From Agroathelia rolfsii (Eukaryota > Basidiomycota > Agaricomycetes > Amylocorticiales > Amylocorticiaceae): a stretch of DNA of 64,000 bases. The translations under genes were made by a program, and so were the position numbers. The notes beneath the pieces were generated by a model. That model worked only from the letters and a program-made list of their open reading frames with translations. It had not been told where the DNA came from and searched no databases. This document shows, in pieces, positions 1 to 11,185 of this stretch; within the stretch, counting starts at the first letter, position 1, and each line of letters opens with the position of its first letter. The stretch is from the NCBI GenBank assembly GCA_018343915.1, contig JABRWF010000002.1:4030001-4094000 (forward strand), given 5' to 3'.

Positions 1-1746
1 CTCCTGAGGTGCAGCAGACGGTGATCCCCCAGAAGAAGACGCAACCTCCTTGGCGATAGCATTCTGGCTCGGAGCAACATCCTTGACTGTCGTCACTGGA
101 TTTCTCTTTACCCTCCACGCCCTCGCACAATGCTCAACCTCCCTCTCGATCTCCTCCAGCGCCTTCTCGATCCTCTCCACAACCTCCTTGCGTCTGTGCC
201 TCACCTCCTCGTTACCGTAGCTCTCCACCGCATCTAACTGGCCCAACAAGCCAGTCAGACTCTGTTCGTAGAATCGCAGGGGCGCGTTGCGCGCCGTAAA
301 AGTGAGCTGCTGCAACACCGATTGCGCCGAGGCGTCCGTAAAATCGAGCTGCAACGGGAACTCAAAGTCGTGCTCGAGTGCAGAGAAGGAAGCGGCGATG
401 TTCTCGATGGTGTTGAACGAGTCGAGGACGTCCTTCGAGGTCGGCTCTCTGGGCTCGGTGGATGGGATGATTTCTTTCGCCTTGCCTTTATCCGATGAGG
501 AGGAAGCAGGGCGAGGCGGAGGAGTAGGACGGGAGGTAGTCGATGAGGTGGGACGAACGAAGTCGGGGTTGAATAGGCCAAGGACGTTCTCAATGACGTG
601 CCGGAAGTCAATGTCCTGCTCCGCATCAAGACGTTGCTTGAGTGTTTCCTGAGCGGAAGGCTGGGCCTTAGGCACCTGCTTCGTCTCAGAGGTCGACGAG
701 GAGCCAGAAGATGGGGGTGTGATGGGAGATGATGAAGGTTGGGCAGGACGAGTGGCAGTGGGATCAAACAAGCCAAACACGTTGTCAAGCACCTGCTTGA
801 TTTCAGAGTCGCCCTTGAGACCAGAAAGGTCGAACAAGGCCTGCTGGGGATATGGTGCCCGGGAGGTAGTGCCTGTCCGAGGCTGGGACCTGGGTTCGGG
901 TTTCGACTCTTTCTTTTGTTGAGTCACAGGTGCAGGAGGAGAAGGTGCGACTGGAGCAGGAACTGCAGCACGGCTAGTGTTGTCCTGACCAGTAACAACA
1001 GGGTGTAACACATCGAAGAGGAAGTTGAAGGTATCTGCGATAGGTACGACGCTCGAAGAGGTGAGTACGGGACAGCCGAACGTGGCTGAGCAAGGTGGAA
1101 CAGATTTGAGCATTAGGCTTTGTTTGAGTAGTTGCTGCTGTTGTCGGCGACGCTCGAGCAGTTCTCTCTGCTGAAATAGAATAAACATAAGTCAGTATCG
1201 GAAGAATATAAGTTCGAAGGCATTCCTTACCTTGAGTCGTTCGCTCCTGATACGAATCTCTTCCAATCGACGGCGCTCCTCAATAGCAGCTTCTTGTGCA
1301 CGACGCAATTCCTGTGCCACAGCAGCCGCACAACGACGCTCTTCAAGGGCACGCCGGAGTCTCTCTTCTTCCTGCTGACGGGCTAGCTGAGCGAGTCGAC
1401 GCTCAACCAGTTGAGCATTCAGCGCTCTCTCTCGCTCCAGTGCCGCCGCTTCCCGGTCATAGTAGGAGTAAGACGGGGAGGATGAGATGGTGTATGCGTC
1501 ACCATAAAGAAGGTGAGAAGAATGAGGCCTATGAATGCTCTCTAGATACTCGAGCTCAGCCTGGTGAGCCTGTTCCAGTGCATCGAAATATTGTGCACGG
1601 GCAGCATGGGCTCCAGTACGCTGGTAGTCGAGACCAGTGACAGAGGGGTAGTGCCGATAAGAGCGAGATCCGTAGACATCCTCTGGCTCAGGACGAGTAT
1701 AGCGGTGTCCAAGAGAGTAGACGTTCTGAGGATAAGCCAAGAACAT
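1..1746 (-). CDS. BAG-domain co-chaperone-like protein, copy 1 (C-terminus beyond window)
   Basis: The gene starts at 1746 and has one 60-bp intron (1171-1230, GTAAGG...TTTCAG). It is still open at base 1, so the 3' end lies outside the window. The N-terminus is Tyr-rich. A long charged coiled coil with many Arg/Glu/Gln (about residues 60-190) follows, then Pro/Ser-rich linkers. A helical segment at about residues 462-525 (FYEQSLTGLLGQLDAV through KALEEIEREVE) reads as a BAG domain, the fold by which BAG proteins bind the Hsp70 ATPase domain. Two copies of a motif ending in ENV.GLFNP or DNV.GLFDP lie between coiled coil and BAG domain. A close paralogue, about 90% identical by eye in the BAG region, is at 34113-36521 in the opposite orientation. 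Exon 1 ends just after the coiled coil in both copies. A TATA-like element is at 1836-1843. The Hsp70 role is inferred from the family. Confidence 0.85.
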
Positions 1747-2224
1747 TATGATAGATATGTGGAAGATTGGGAGATGCTGTTGCTTGTGTTATGTCGTTTA
1801 ACTTGATGAGGCATCTCCTACAGCGGCAACAAGGTCTTTTATAGATATTTCAGAGAGGGATGCGTAAGCCATTACAAGAGACAATGATGACTGTACAAAG
1901 CGCTTGCGCGTCGGTCGTGGCGGCTGTGCCCGAGAGGTCGCTGAGGGGAGGTCGCTGACGCAGCGGTGGTGGTGGTGGAAGAGTCTGGTAGAGTCGACTC
2001 GAGGACTCGAGTGCGCGAGAAGCTTCTATGCGCATTTCTCTAAAAATGGAAATGAAGCGCTCTGTGACAAAATGTGATCAAAGATAGCGTGACTCGTGCT
2101 CGTCATCGCGTCATCACTACAACTGTGATCAACGGTACATCTGGCCCACGAGTGGTCCGTGCGCAACATGCCTGGCCCGTGCCCCTCCACCGCCGTATAA
2201 AAACACTCGCGCCGACATCCCTGA
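1747..2224. promoter_or_regulatory. Divergent promoter between BAG gene 1 and U2 snRNA 1
   Basis: This 478-bp spacer serves the BAG gene on the minus strand and U2 on the plus strand. A TATAAAAG element on the minus strand at 1836-1843 lies about 90 bp before the BAG start codon. A TATAAAAA element at 2196-2203 on the plus strand ends about 22 bp before the U2 5' end, the expected place for an snRNA TATA box. No other gene is seen here. Confidence 0.6.
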
Positions 2225-2420
2225 ATCCTTACCACTCTGGCCTTTTGGCTTAGATCAAGTGTAGTATCTGTTCTTAATAGTTTAACCACTATTACGAGGG
2301 CACCGCCCTCTAATCTGGTTATCTTATTTTTGCCGCCCTTGTTCCTTGAGCTCTGCTTGCATCTCTCGGGCGAGATGACCTTGCCACTGCAGTACTGGCT
2401 TGTGTCGTCGGGGGATCACT
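2225..2420 (+). ncRNA. U2 spliceosomal snRNA, copy 1
   Basis: U2 snRNA pairs with the intron branch site. The 5' part carries the near-universal U2 block CTGGCCTTTTGGCTTAGATC (2237-2256), followed by the branch-site recognition segment GTGTAGTATCTGTTC. A stem-loop IIa-like hairpin (AATAGT...ACTATT) follows, then an Sm site ATTTTTG at about 2328-2335, then 3' stem-loops including a GCCACTGCAGTACTGGC hairpin like stem IV. The 5' end is set by comparison with known U2. The 3' end is approximate and placed before the short inverted repeat ATCACTTTCTAAAGTGAT. A TATA box lies about 29 bp upstream. The RNA region is identical to the inverted copy at 30541-30736, so both are probably functional. Confidence 0.96.
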
Positions 2421-2789
2421 TTCTAAAGTGATTCTTTTTCTTTGGGGCTTTTCTTCTCTTATTTCCTCTGCGGGTTTGATTGCCAAGCTACATAAAATGT
2501 GTAGATGGTCAACAAGCAGATGATCTAAAGTTGGAATTAGAAAATATTTTCCTGTCTGACTATTACCTATCATAACTAGCAAATATTGTAAGAATGTGAC
2601 CTATAAGTTGTCTAGCATTTGTATATATAATGGACTGCTATATATGTACAAAAACAAGAAGGGTGTGGATTGGCTTACTAAGAGAAGAGAAATGCACTGA
2701 AGCTTGATTGAATAGACAGGTGTTATACAAAAGATATGACTGTAAAACAAGTGATGCATTCACTCTGATTCAAAAAATGCATGGAGAAA
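2421..2789. other. U2 3' flank and intergenic spacer
   Basis: The first roughly 110 bp (to about 2530) are also conserved in the flank of the inverted U2 copy (30431-30540), with only about four differences. The duplicated block, or selection, therefore extends past the RNA. The rest is AT-rich and shows no gene. Confidence 0.6.
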
Positions 2790-3832
2790 TCATTCATTTA
2801 TAGTGACACTGTATGTTGCTGCCAAGTCTGCTATAAGCTCAGATAAACAGTTTCCTGGCACAATCATTAGTCGGCCTCGTACATCCAGCCCAAATGCATC
2901 CTTTTCCCGCTGTTGCTGGGCCAATGGATAGTCTAGCGTGTGGATAGCATACTACAGCGAGTTTCAGACCAGTTTCCGTATTGAATCGTATGGGATTGGT
3001 GCATACCTTCATAATGCATTCGTCCTCGGGATGGAACGAGAATAATCCGTGCGAAGGGGCTGAGGAAGCCTGTGCAGCCACGTTTTTACCGTTTTTGGTT
3101 CGTTTTGCGGGAGCAGGGAGATTAGCAGCCTCCTCCTCAGACAGGTGGTACGTGCGTGAGACGATGAGGAGGTGAGAGAAAACATAAGGTTCAGCCTGCA
3201 GGACTCGTTGATTAGAGTGGACGGGACGAGAGAGGAGAGCTCACGAACATCGTTAATAGCCCATTGAATTTCGTCTGCGAGCATACGATACATAGGCGGA
3301 ACGACCTGGACGGGCATGTTGATCAGACGTTCGGAGAGGACAAAGCCTGCATGGTTTTCCTCTTGGTCGAATATCGCCTTGAGTCTCCTGCCTACGTCAG
3401 AATCTTTGCCCGCTTTGGACTGTAGATACTTGACGAGACCCTGGATTGCCGGGTTTTGACGATGGACATGCATGTTGAGCACGGTGAGAATGGCGTATGG
3501 ATCGGTGTCGATACCATCCATTTTGATCGTCGTGCCGACTAAGGGCTGATTGAGGACAAGCTCGACGATATCATGTGCAGGTATTTCTGGTGCATCTGTA
3601 GCAAATAATTGGACGACGAGACGTTTCAGTGCGACGTAGTCGATCTTAGGGTTGGGGTCGAAAAATTCAAAATCGACATTGACGAAGTTCTACTTTATCA
3701 CGAGATTTTTGGGTGTATTGAGCGTGGGTACGCATGAGAGTAGCACAGACTCACGGTGGACTCGTCCTCCGACCCCGAGTTATCATCGTGCATAGACGCA
3801 TCTTCATCGAGCTGAGCCTTGCGCTTCCCCAT
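2790..3832 (-). CDS. BCP1: BCP1/BCCIP-family protein
   Basis: The protein starts with MGKRKAQLDED at 3832 and has about 295 residues. Exons on the minus strand are 3832-3755, 3689-3249, 3195-2970 and 2932-2790. After an acidic N-terminus it carries family hallmarks: NVDFEFFDPNPKIDY, MDGIDTDPYAILTVLNM, a central ...QEENHAGFVLSERLINMPVQVVPP segment, and a C-terminal REKDAFGLDVRGRLMIVPG. In yeast Bcp1 is an essential nuclear protein acting as chaperone for ribosomal protein Rpl23 and in nuclear export; human BCCIP is the relative. The length fits the family. The last intron is uncertain: joining the conserved frames needs a 37-bp GTCTGA...GCTAG intron, very short for this genome. A 91-bp alternative (2916-3006) keeps frame but deletes conserved residues. 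It is divergent from the kinase gene, 270 bp away. Confidence 0.9.
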
Positions 3833-4102
3833 GGCTGATCGAATGCAAGTTTTTTTACAGGGCGGTAATGTCCGGCCCGAGAGAGCGGCCACGGCGGTGA
3901 TTTGGTTCCGATCTGATCTTAGCGATCTCAATCTCTCAGCGCGTGTTCAGACGCCCACTTTGTTACTAGATCAAGCCGTACACCACACGACCTGCCTGCA
4001 GTTCAAGTTCACCTCATTTCTCTCTTTCACGATCTGTCACGACCACCCAATTTGACTATCGCTCCCACTAATCCTCTGTAAACACTAAACAAATACCCAA
4101 AT

Positions 4103-6028
4103 ATGTCTCCATCGGGAACGAATGACGTTTCTGGCATATCCAGTCAACTCGCCCAGCAGTCCTTGCGAGACATTCATATGGACACGCTCAAAGGTCAGAC
4201 GTTGGGTACAGGCGACATTAGGATGGAAACGGCGAGAGGAGGTACGATGATGAAAAACGGTGGTTTCCAACTCTGGGAACGCGAGCTGCTGGAGAGCGCA
4301 GAAGTCAGGCGGAAGGCGACCGTCGCTCAATTGTGTACGTTGTTAAACTGTCACATATTTTCTTCTTATGCTCATGTTTTGTGTCAGACTTCCTTGATTA
4401 TTACTTTCAGACATTGGGCTACTTGGCCGCAAGAAAAGAGCGAAGAACCAAGTTCGATGAAGACACCTCGGCGCGCAAGCTTTCCGGTGCTGATTATACC
4501 AAGGAGTTCAAATCGTACTGTGGACGCGAACGAGTGATTCTACGCCGTCGTCGTGCCAAATTACGTGTTGAACAGTTCCATATCATCGCCCAAGTTGGTC
4601 AAGGAGGGTATGGCGAAGTTTTCTTGGCTAGGAAACAAGAAACTGGTGAGGTATGCGCCCTAAAAAAGATGAGGAAAAAGACGCTCTGGAAGATGGATGA
4701 GGTGCAGGCTTTCCCCATCATCATTGATGTCATCGGAAGGTTGAATGTCTTCAACTCTTCTCTCTTTTCGATAGGTTCGGCATGTCCTTGTGGAGCGCGA
4801 CATCCTTACAGCGACAAAGACACCTTGGCTTGTCAAGCTCCTATATGCGTTTCAGGATACAGAACACGTCTATCTTGCCATGGAATACGTGCCGGGCGGA
4901 GATTTTCGGACGCTGCTCAACAACTCCGGGGTATTGAAGGAAGAGCATGCGCGATTTTACATAAGCGAGATGTTCGCTGCAGTGAACGAGTTGCACAAGC
5001 TTGGCTACATCCATCGAGATCTCAAGCCTGAGGTTAGTTCCAGTGCATCCGGACTGCTACTATGGACATTGATGTCAAGGGAAAAAAAAATAGAATTTCC
5101 TTGTCGATAGCACTGGTCACGTCAAATTGACCGATTTCGGTCTGGCAACTGGCGCATTGAATCCTAAACGAATAGAGTCTATGAAGATCAAGGTTAGTTA
5201 ATCACATCAGTCAAATGCTGCCTTCCTTTTTTTCTGATAAAATATCCCACAGCTCGATAAAGTTAAAGATAACCAGATTGTGCATCGTTCGACAATGGAG
5301 CGTCGTTCCATCTATCGTTCAGTTCGCAATGAAGACCCTCGCTATGCGGACTCTATTGTGGGATCTCCCGATTACATGGCGCCCGAGGTATTGCGAGGAA
5401 AACCGTACACATATTCGGTCGACTACTGGTCCTTGGGATGCATCCTATTTGAATTCTTGGCTGGCTTCCCGCCTTTCAGTGGAGGTACCCCCGAGGAGAC
5501 ATGGACGAACCTGAAGAACTGGTCAAAGGTTCTGAGACGACCTCATTATGATAAAGAGGAGGATCTCATCTTTAACCTGACGGACGTTGCTTGGGATGCC
5601 ATCACAAGGTCAGTGATGAATTTCAAACTTACCGATAATGAACACAGACGAACTGATGCGATACTCATCATAGACTCATCTCCCACTCGAGTGTCCGTTA
5701 TTCTACCCTCTCGCACGTGACCGGACATCCCTTTTTCTCTCGTGTCAAGTGGGAAGATCTGCGCTCCGTTCGTGCACCATTCGTGCCCGCACTTGACTCA
5801 GAAATCGACACGGGCTACTACGACGATTTTACGTCACTGGAAGATATGGCCAAGTATGCCGAAGTGAAGGAGAAGCAGCGTAACGTTGAAGCTGTCAAGG
5901 AAAAGGACGACCCCACCACTCGCGGTGTCTGGGTTGGCTTCACGTTTGGCAAGAACGGCCCCGGTAAATCTTTCAATAACTTGGGTGGTGCCTTCGACGA
6001 GAGTGGTACATTGGCGACCATCTTTTAA
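4103..6028 (+). CDS. DBF2: NDR/LATS-family AGC kinase, Dbf2/Sid2 type (mitotic exit / septation)
   Basis: Six exons: 4103-4334, 4388-4701, 4775-5032, 5094-5192, 5253-5608 and 5674-6028, giving 537 aa. The N-terminal segment (AQLY.LDYYFQTLGYLAARKERR) is the Mob1-binding helix region of Dbf2/Sid2 kinases. The kinase domain shows the glycine loop GQGGYGEV (about 146), the ATP lysine in ALKKM (about 169), HRDLKPEN (about 261), DFG (about 281), an NDR-type insert before the activation segment, and GSPDYMAPE (about 337). The C-terminal tail ends with a hydrophobic motif GFTFGK. Dbf2/Sid2 kinases act with Mob1 in mitotic exit and septum formation. Intron 1 is placed at 4335-4387 because the nearby TTTCAG at 4410 breaks the frame and this choice restores the conserved LDYYF segment. 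Confidence 0.95.
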
Positions 6029-6616
6029 AAGCTGGAAGTGTTGTGTGACTGAGGTATTTCATTTTGTTGTTTGTTGATGGTGGTGGTTGTAGTGCTGCCA
6101 TTGTTGTTCTCGAGTTGTTTGTGCGTTGCTTTCTACATTGCTTTCAGTTCATTACCGTGATAATACCCTTCTCGTATAATAATCTTGGATTTCAATCTCT
6201 TTCACCTTGGAGACAGTTTGATTTTGGATTTCATGAAGCCATAAAATAAAGACAAATAAATTGTATATATCAAAGCAATAACCGTGTAGATTGTGGAGCT
6301 GGGCGATTTCTAAATCAAAACTAAGCACTGTCTACCCCATAGCAAGGTGCGGTGATATTGGCGCGCCCAAAAATGGGAGTCTGATATATTAAAACAGACG
6401 GTCATTGATGTCATCACCTGCATGCATGCATGCATATGCAGCTCTATGTCAAACTCGGCAAAGCAGGCGGCCGCGAACGCGCGAACCCCCACAAACACCG
6501 AGATATGCCCATGTTGTTCTGATAACGTGTTGCTCTATGCTCCGGGCTGCATGCATTCGAAAGCATGAACTCGTGTTCTACTGTTGTTCTCAGACCTATT
6601 CCTTGGTAGTAGCACT
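6029..6616. other. Intergenic: kinase 3' region and PRODH 1 promoter
   Basis: AT-rich downstream sequence is followed by a GC-richer block with a short CATG-type tandem at about 6420-6436. No gene is seen. Confidence 0.5.
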
Positions 6617-9077
6617 ATGTTGTCTCTAAGCCTGAGATCTGCGTCCCGCAACACCACAAGGCGTCTCTTTTCTACTTCTCGGACGAGGACAAAGGCGGCG
6701 GCCAAACGGCCATCAGAATCCCCATCGCAGCATCTTTCGAGACCTAGCACCGGCAGGCAAACTATACTCAGGCTAGGTGGTCTCGCCGCACTTGTAGGCG
6801 GTGGGACCTACTACGCACTTTCGAACGAGGACGATGATGCGCTATCGTCTGCGCTGAGGGCCTACATTGTCTATTCTGCGTGCTCCCTCCCTTGGGTAAT
6901 CGACCATGCCCCGGGTGTTCTTGATGTGCTGTTGTCGATCCCCATAGCGAGCAGTATCACAGAGGCGATTATTCGACACACGTTCTTTGCACAGGTAAGG
7001 ATGACATTTTATACAAACTCTTGATGATTCTTTATTCGCTGCTGAAAAAAAAACATGTGTTCGTCATGATCCGTCTCTATCAATGTCAAGTTCGTAGGTG
7101 CCGAATCAGCGACGGAATGCCTACCTCTCTTGCATCGCCTGCGCGAGTGCAACATCGGTGCACTGTTTGCCTACAGTGTTGAAGTCCAGGATCCGACCAA
7201 GGGCGAACATGCTGGCGCGCATAAACAGACACATAAGCACATGGTCGAAGAGATGATCCGTTCCATTGACGTTGCGGCAGATTTTGAAGCCTCTCGCCGT
7301 GGTGATGGTTCTCATGATGGAACAGATCGCAATGAGCTACTAGGAGCCGCAGGCCGGAGAACCTGGGTCGCTGTCAAGGTAGTAAGTGAAAAACGTCATA
7401 TCATTCGTCAAAATGAGGAGGATGGGGAACTTGTCCCAGCACACATATATAAGATATCTCACATGCACATGGTCGCTGATTATGAGTAATTCTTCTAGAC
7501 GGCACTAGCCCCGGATTCATCAGCCCTGATTCGTTTCTCTCGCTATATTCTACAACATCGACCCACAAGTGTGTCGCCGGTCCCTTTTCCTGGCACGCCG
7601 GATGCATCAGATTTGCACGTCCTCGACCTTTCCCCATCGCCGAATAATGCGAAGAACGCACATGGCTCTGGTTCCCCAGATGGCGGCCTTGATGTAGGCA
7701 TCTTAACAGCACAGGATATAGCTTCCTTGCGTGAGCTTCGCGAGGATCTGGTACGGATTTGTACCCGCGCAGAAGAGCGTGGGGTGCGCATCATCATTGA
7801 TGCCGAGTACAGGTTAGTTTTTATAGCTCCCCTCTGTCTTCGTGATCTTTTGATGACGTTGTTCACCTTTACTTCTTACTCGTGGCGTACTAATGAAAAA
7901 TAAAATAAAACATAAGTTGGTACCAGGTTCGTAGTCGTTTGGTTGTAACCATCAAGTTACATACCCCAGAGTCTAATTTTGATATTATCTTTACAGCCGG
8001 CCATAGATGCATTTTGCTACGATCTCATGCGCAAATTTAATGCCAAGCCATCGTTTTGTTCGTCCTTTTCGGCGCTTTATCGATTTTTCGGCGTCAATAC
8101 GGCTACCACTGCTGCTGGTGTACAACCACTCGTATATGCCACGTACCAGGCCTATTTGCGACGGTGAGCGTAAACGGTCCTTTTTCATCACTTGAATAAT
8201 AGTTGAATGAGAGTACTAGAACGCCGGAACATCTGAAACATTCTATGCGGGATGCCAAGAAACATGGTTACACCCTTGGTGTGAAGCTCGTCCGGGGGGC
8301 GTACCACCCGCATGAGCTGAGCATGCACGGCCATTCATCTTCTTCAAATAGCAGTGTGGGCGATAGCCATGCCCAGTCGATCTCTCCTGAGCCTTTGCCG
8401 CCCGTATGGATGGCCAAATCAGAGACAGATGCATGCTACAACGCCTGCGCGTCGTTGCTTGTGGACGAGCTCACGGCGATAACCCGTTCCAGGCTTTCGA
8501 CGCCTTCTTCTTCTGCTGTTGGTGTCCTATTTGGCACACATAACGCGGTCAGCTGCGATCATATCCTGAAATCGCTCGTTCGATCCGGGCTGGCAAGAGA
8601 GGAGATCATAGAAGGGGCAACGACAACGACAGAGGGTGAGAATCAAGGTAAAGCATACAGCAAGAAGACTGTGCAACTTGGCGATGATGTGGGCGAGCGG
8701 GTGACGTTTGGGCAGTTATACGGGATGCATGACGAGTTAGCGGAGAAGTTGTTGGAATGTACCCGCGCGAATGCGCCGGTCCTCATAAAGTGGGTTAACT
8801 TTTTTTTTCTTCACATGATAAAGAAGAGTCTTAATCACTTGTTTCTATGTACAGGTATGTACCGTACGGTGCATTGACAGAGGTAAGCAGCCAGCCTTTT
8901 TGCAGCACTCCAGAAGAATGTGATTGAAAAAATGTGGTTTTTTTACAACAGGTCATGCCATATCTCTCGCGACGTGCTATTGAGAACAAGAGCGTCCTTG
9001 GCAATGGGGCAGCAGAGGCAGAGCGTCGTCGTGCGGGCAAGGAAATAAGAAAGATTTTGTTTGGTTCCTGGGCCTGA
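6617..9077 (+). CDS. PUT1: Mitochondrial proline dehydrogenase, copy 1
   Basis: FAD-dependent oxidation of proline to pyrroline-5-carboxylate, the first step of proline catabolism, in mitochondria. Exons: 6617-6994, 7091-7381, 7499-7812, 7917-7926 (10 nt), 7997-8163, 8220-8789, 8855-8882 and 8952-9077, giving 627 aa. The N-terminus is Arg/Ser-rich with few acidic residues, typical of a mitochondrial presequence. Motifs: DAEYSWYQPAID (spliced across the 10-nt exon), VKLVRGAY (about 407), FGTHN (about 490), FGQLYGM (about 549), and MPYLSRRAIEN (about 590), whose arginine pair binds the proline carboxylate. An in-frame ATG at 6584 exists, but 6617 gives the better presequence. The paralogue at 17747 shares all introns except the one at 8790-8854. 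Confidence 0.95.
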
Positions 9078-11185
9078 TGTAACCGTGTAGATTAGATTGT
9101 ACAGTTTGTAAGGGACAATCAGTGGATTTTTTTTCTTCCTGTCTTCGTAATTTCTGGTTCATAATTTTCAATGTATGATTTTCTTGGAGATATCATGCAA
9201 GTCGTAGTAAGAACTACTGGCGAAGAGGGGGAAAAGAACGAAACAGTCACAAAAAAACGACATTGTATCATTTTCACAAGCTGTGGAAATGTTCAAACTC
9301 AGACAACTTTCATTTTGCACCCATGCCGCTTTTTGTTACACCCGCTCCGCTCAGACGTTTTCCAGATCCTCGACGCTATATCTTGCCGACAAGATACTTA
9401 TCCCTTGACATGTGCCTATCTTTCTGTGCATGGCATACATTGTCCGGCGTCATGATCAGCTCGGCTATCTCGACGAACATGTCTCTCCTGGCCTTAAACT
9501 GCGTCCTTTCCCCGGTCGAGCATACAGCACAGCACCGTCGTTGTCTACCAGTATCACGACGTACTTTATGTCGAGATCGTCAAATTCCGCCGACTCTCCC
9601 CTCGAGCTGCCCTTCTCTTATGTGCCATTTGCTCCTGATGATTCATGTGGTTGTTCTCTGTATTCTGAGAAGGCGATACAGCATGGCGATTGCGCCATAT
9701 TAACAAAAACTCGACTTCTCGACCCGCGCCATCCGCATGCTATATAGAGTATTCCGAATGGCACCGTCTCATGTGCCCTTGGGGCTGAGTTTTTAACCGC
9801 TCAGAGAAATTTTATCTTATTTTTCTATATTAGTGTATCTCTCCATTTCCATGCGCTTGCGTTCCACTGTCAGGACAGTAAGGCAGACGGCAAGATCGGT
9901 GATGTCGATGATGGCGTTGAGCGAGCCAGGGTCGTGTTTGTGTTGAAGCTGCGACGCAGCGGCGAAGAGGATGTAACGGGATCTGATGAAATTTCACATG
10001 CTATGGGGTGTGTGTATGCCCTGTGGTGACTATTTCTAGAAGTTTCAAGAGAGGCGTTTTTTGATTGATTTTCTCCTTCCAGACTATCAGTTGATCATCG
10101 TTTTTTATGCTGTGTCATATCCATGTCAAAGTATTGGCACGAGCGATTTTTACTATAATGCAATACGCCCATGATGGATTCAGTGGTAGAGATAGAGACG
10201 ATAGCTGAAGATCACGGATACGCCATCATGGACGCTTGTTCTCGGCCGGCTAACATAGGAAGCCGGACATGACGATGAAGCCGCCATGCCTACGAATTGA
10301 TTGTAGGCGGCATCGTTAGCTTGCATGCGCTAGTATAGACCAGGCAGACAAGAGGTTTACCCTTTACCTGCTTATTCTGGGTATACTAACCGGACTCCCC
10401 CGTCTTCTTGTCACACAGTTGATAGAACTCGCATGACCATGACTGCATTCATGCACGGCCATGGGGTTCTTTTCTATGTGATTGTGATTGACTGATATCG
10501 TCTACTGAACAATCTTTTTTTAATCTGCGGACATGTTAGGGAGATGAGATGACGGATAGCAAGTGGATTGCCCAAACAGTCGGCCAGTGTGCGTGCCGAG
10601 AGCCGTGGGGCGGGTGTGTCCAGGTGGACCTCTGTTGTTGGCCGCAGTGGAGGATGACGCCTGAGTTATTCCCGCCTCTTGAATCAGATGCAAGAGTATA
10701 GTCTACTACTCTATATCTGTACCACTACACTACCAAGTATGTACTATCGACATACGCTCTGATTAGCATGCCATTGGAGTGCGGGGCCGACGAGTGATTT
10801 TGGGCCATGTGCTTCCGCGCGGCCATGGCGATATAGGATGCCCCCCCCCCTGAGTCAGCATTATTACTACAGCTACACTGCTGTAAAATGAGTGTCCCCC
10901 CCTGGGATAGTGCATATGTCATAGATGGTACATAGTACATAGCGTAAATGCGCCAATATCATCAGCGGCTTCGGATTGCTAGAGAATGGCGACGAGGGGA
11001 TGGACGGAGGCAGTACGCCAGGGAAGCATATGAGAGTGTTCCTATCTCTCACTTGTGCTTATCCGAAGTAGCTTGATATTTATGCGCCCTTGCTCACTGC
11101 CCTCGCTCTGTTTCGGCCCTCTTGCCATCGTCTCTTGCTTATCCTGCCTACAACTCCCCTCTCTGCGCTACCTCACCATCGCCCA
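9078..11185. other. Intergenic, with possible gene remnants and a hairpin
   Basis: About 2.1 kb without a gene I can recognise. An open stretch on the plus strand (9412-9747, 111 codons) and one on the minus strand (about 9813-9978, 55 codons) have coding-like composition but no start/splice model or known motif. An imperfect hairpin lies at 10272-10317. A C-tract at 10842-10851 and the OPT promoter occupy the right end. Confidence 0.45.

Noticed and set aside
255..788. 177-codon open frame on the minus strand, overlapping BAG copy 1
   Set aside because: It is on the same strand in another frame of the BAG exon 2. It is Ser/Pro/Arg-rich, as expected for an out-of-frame shadow of Pro/Ser-rich coding DNA.
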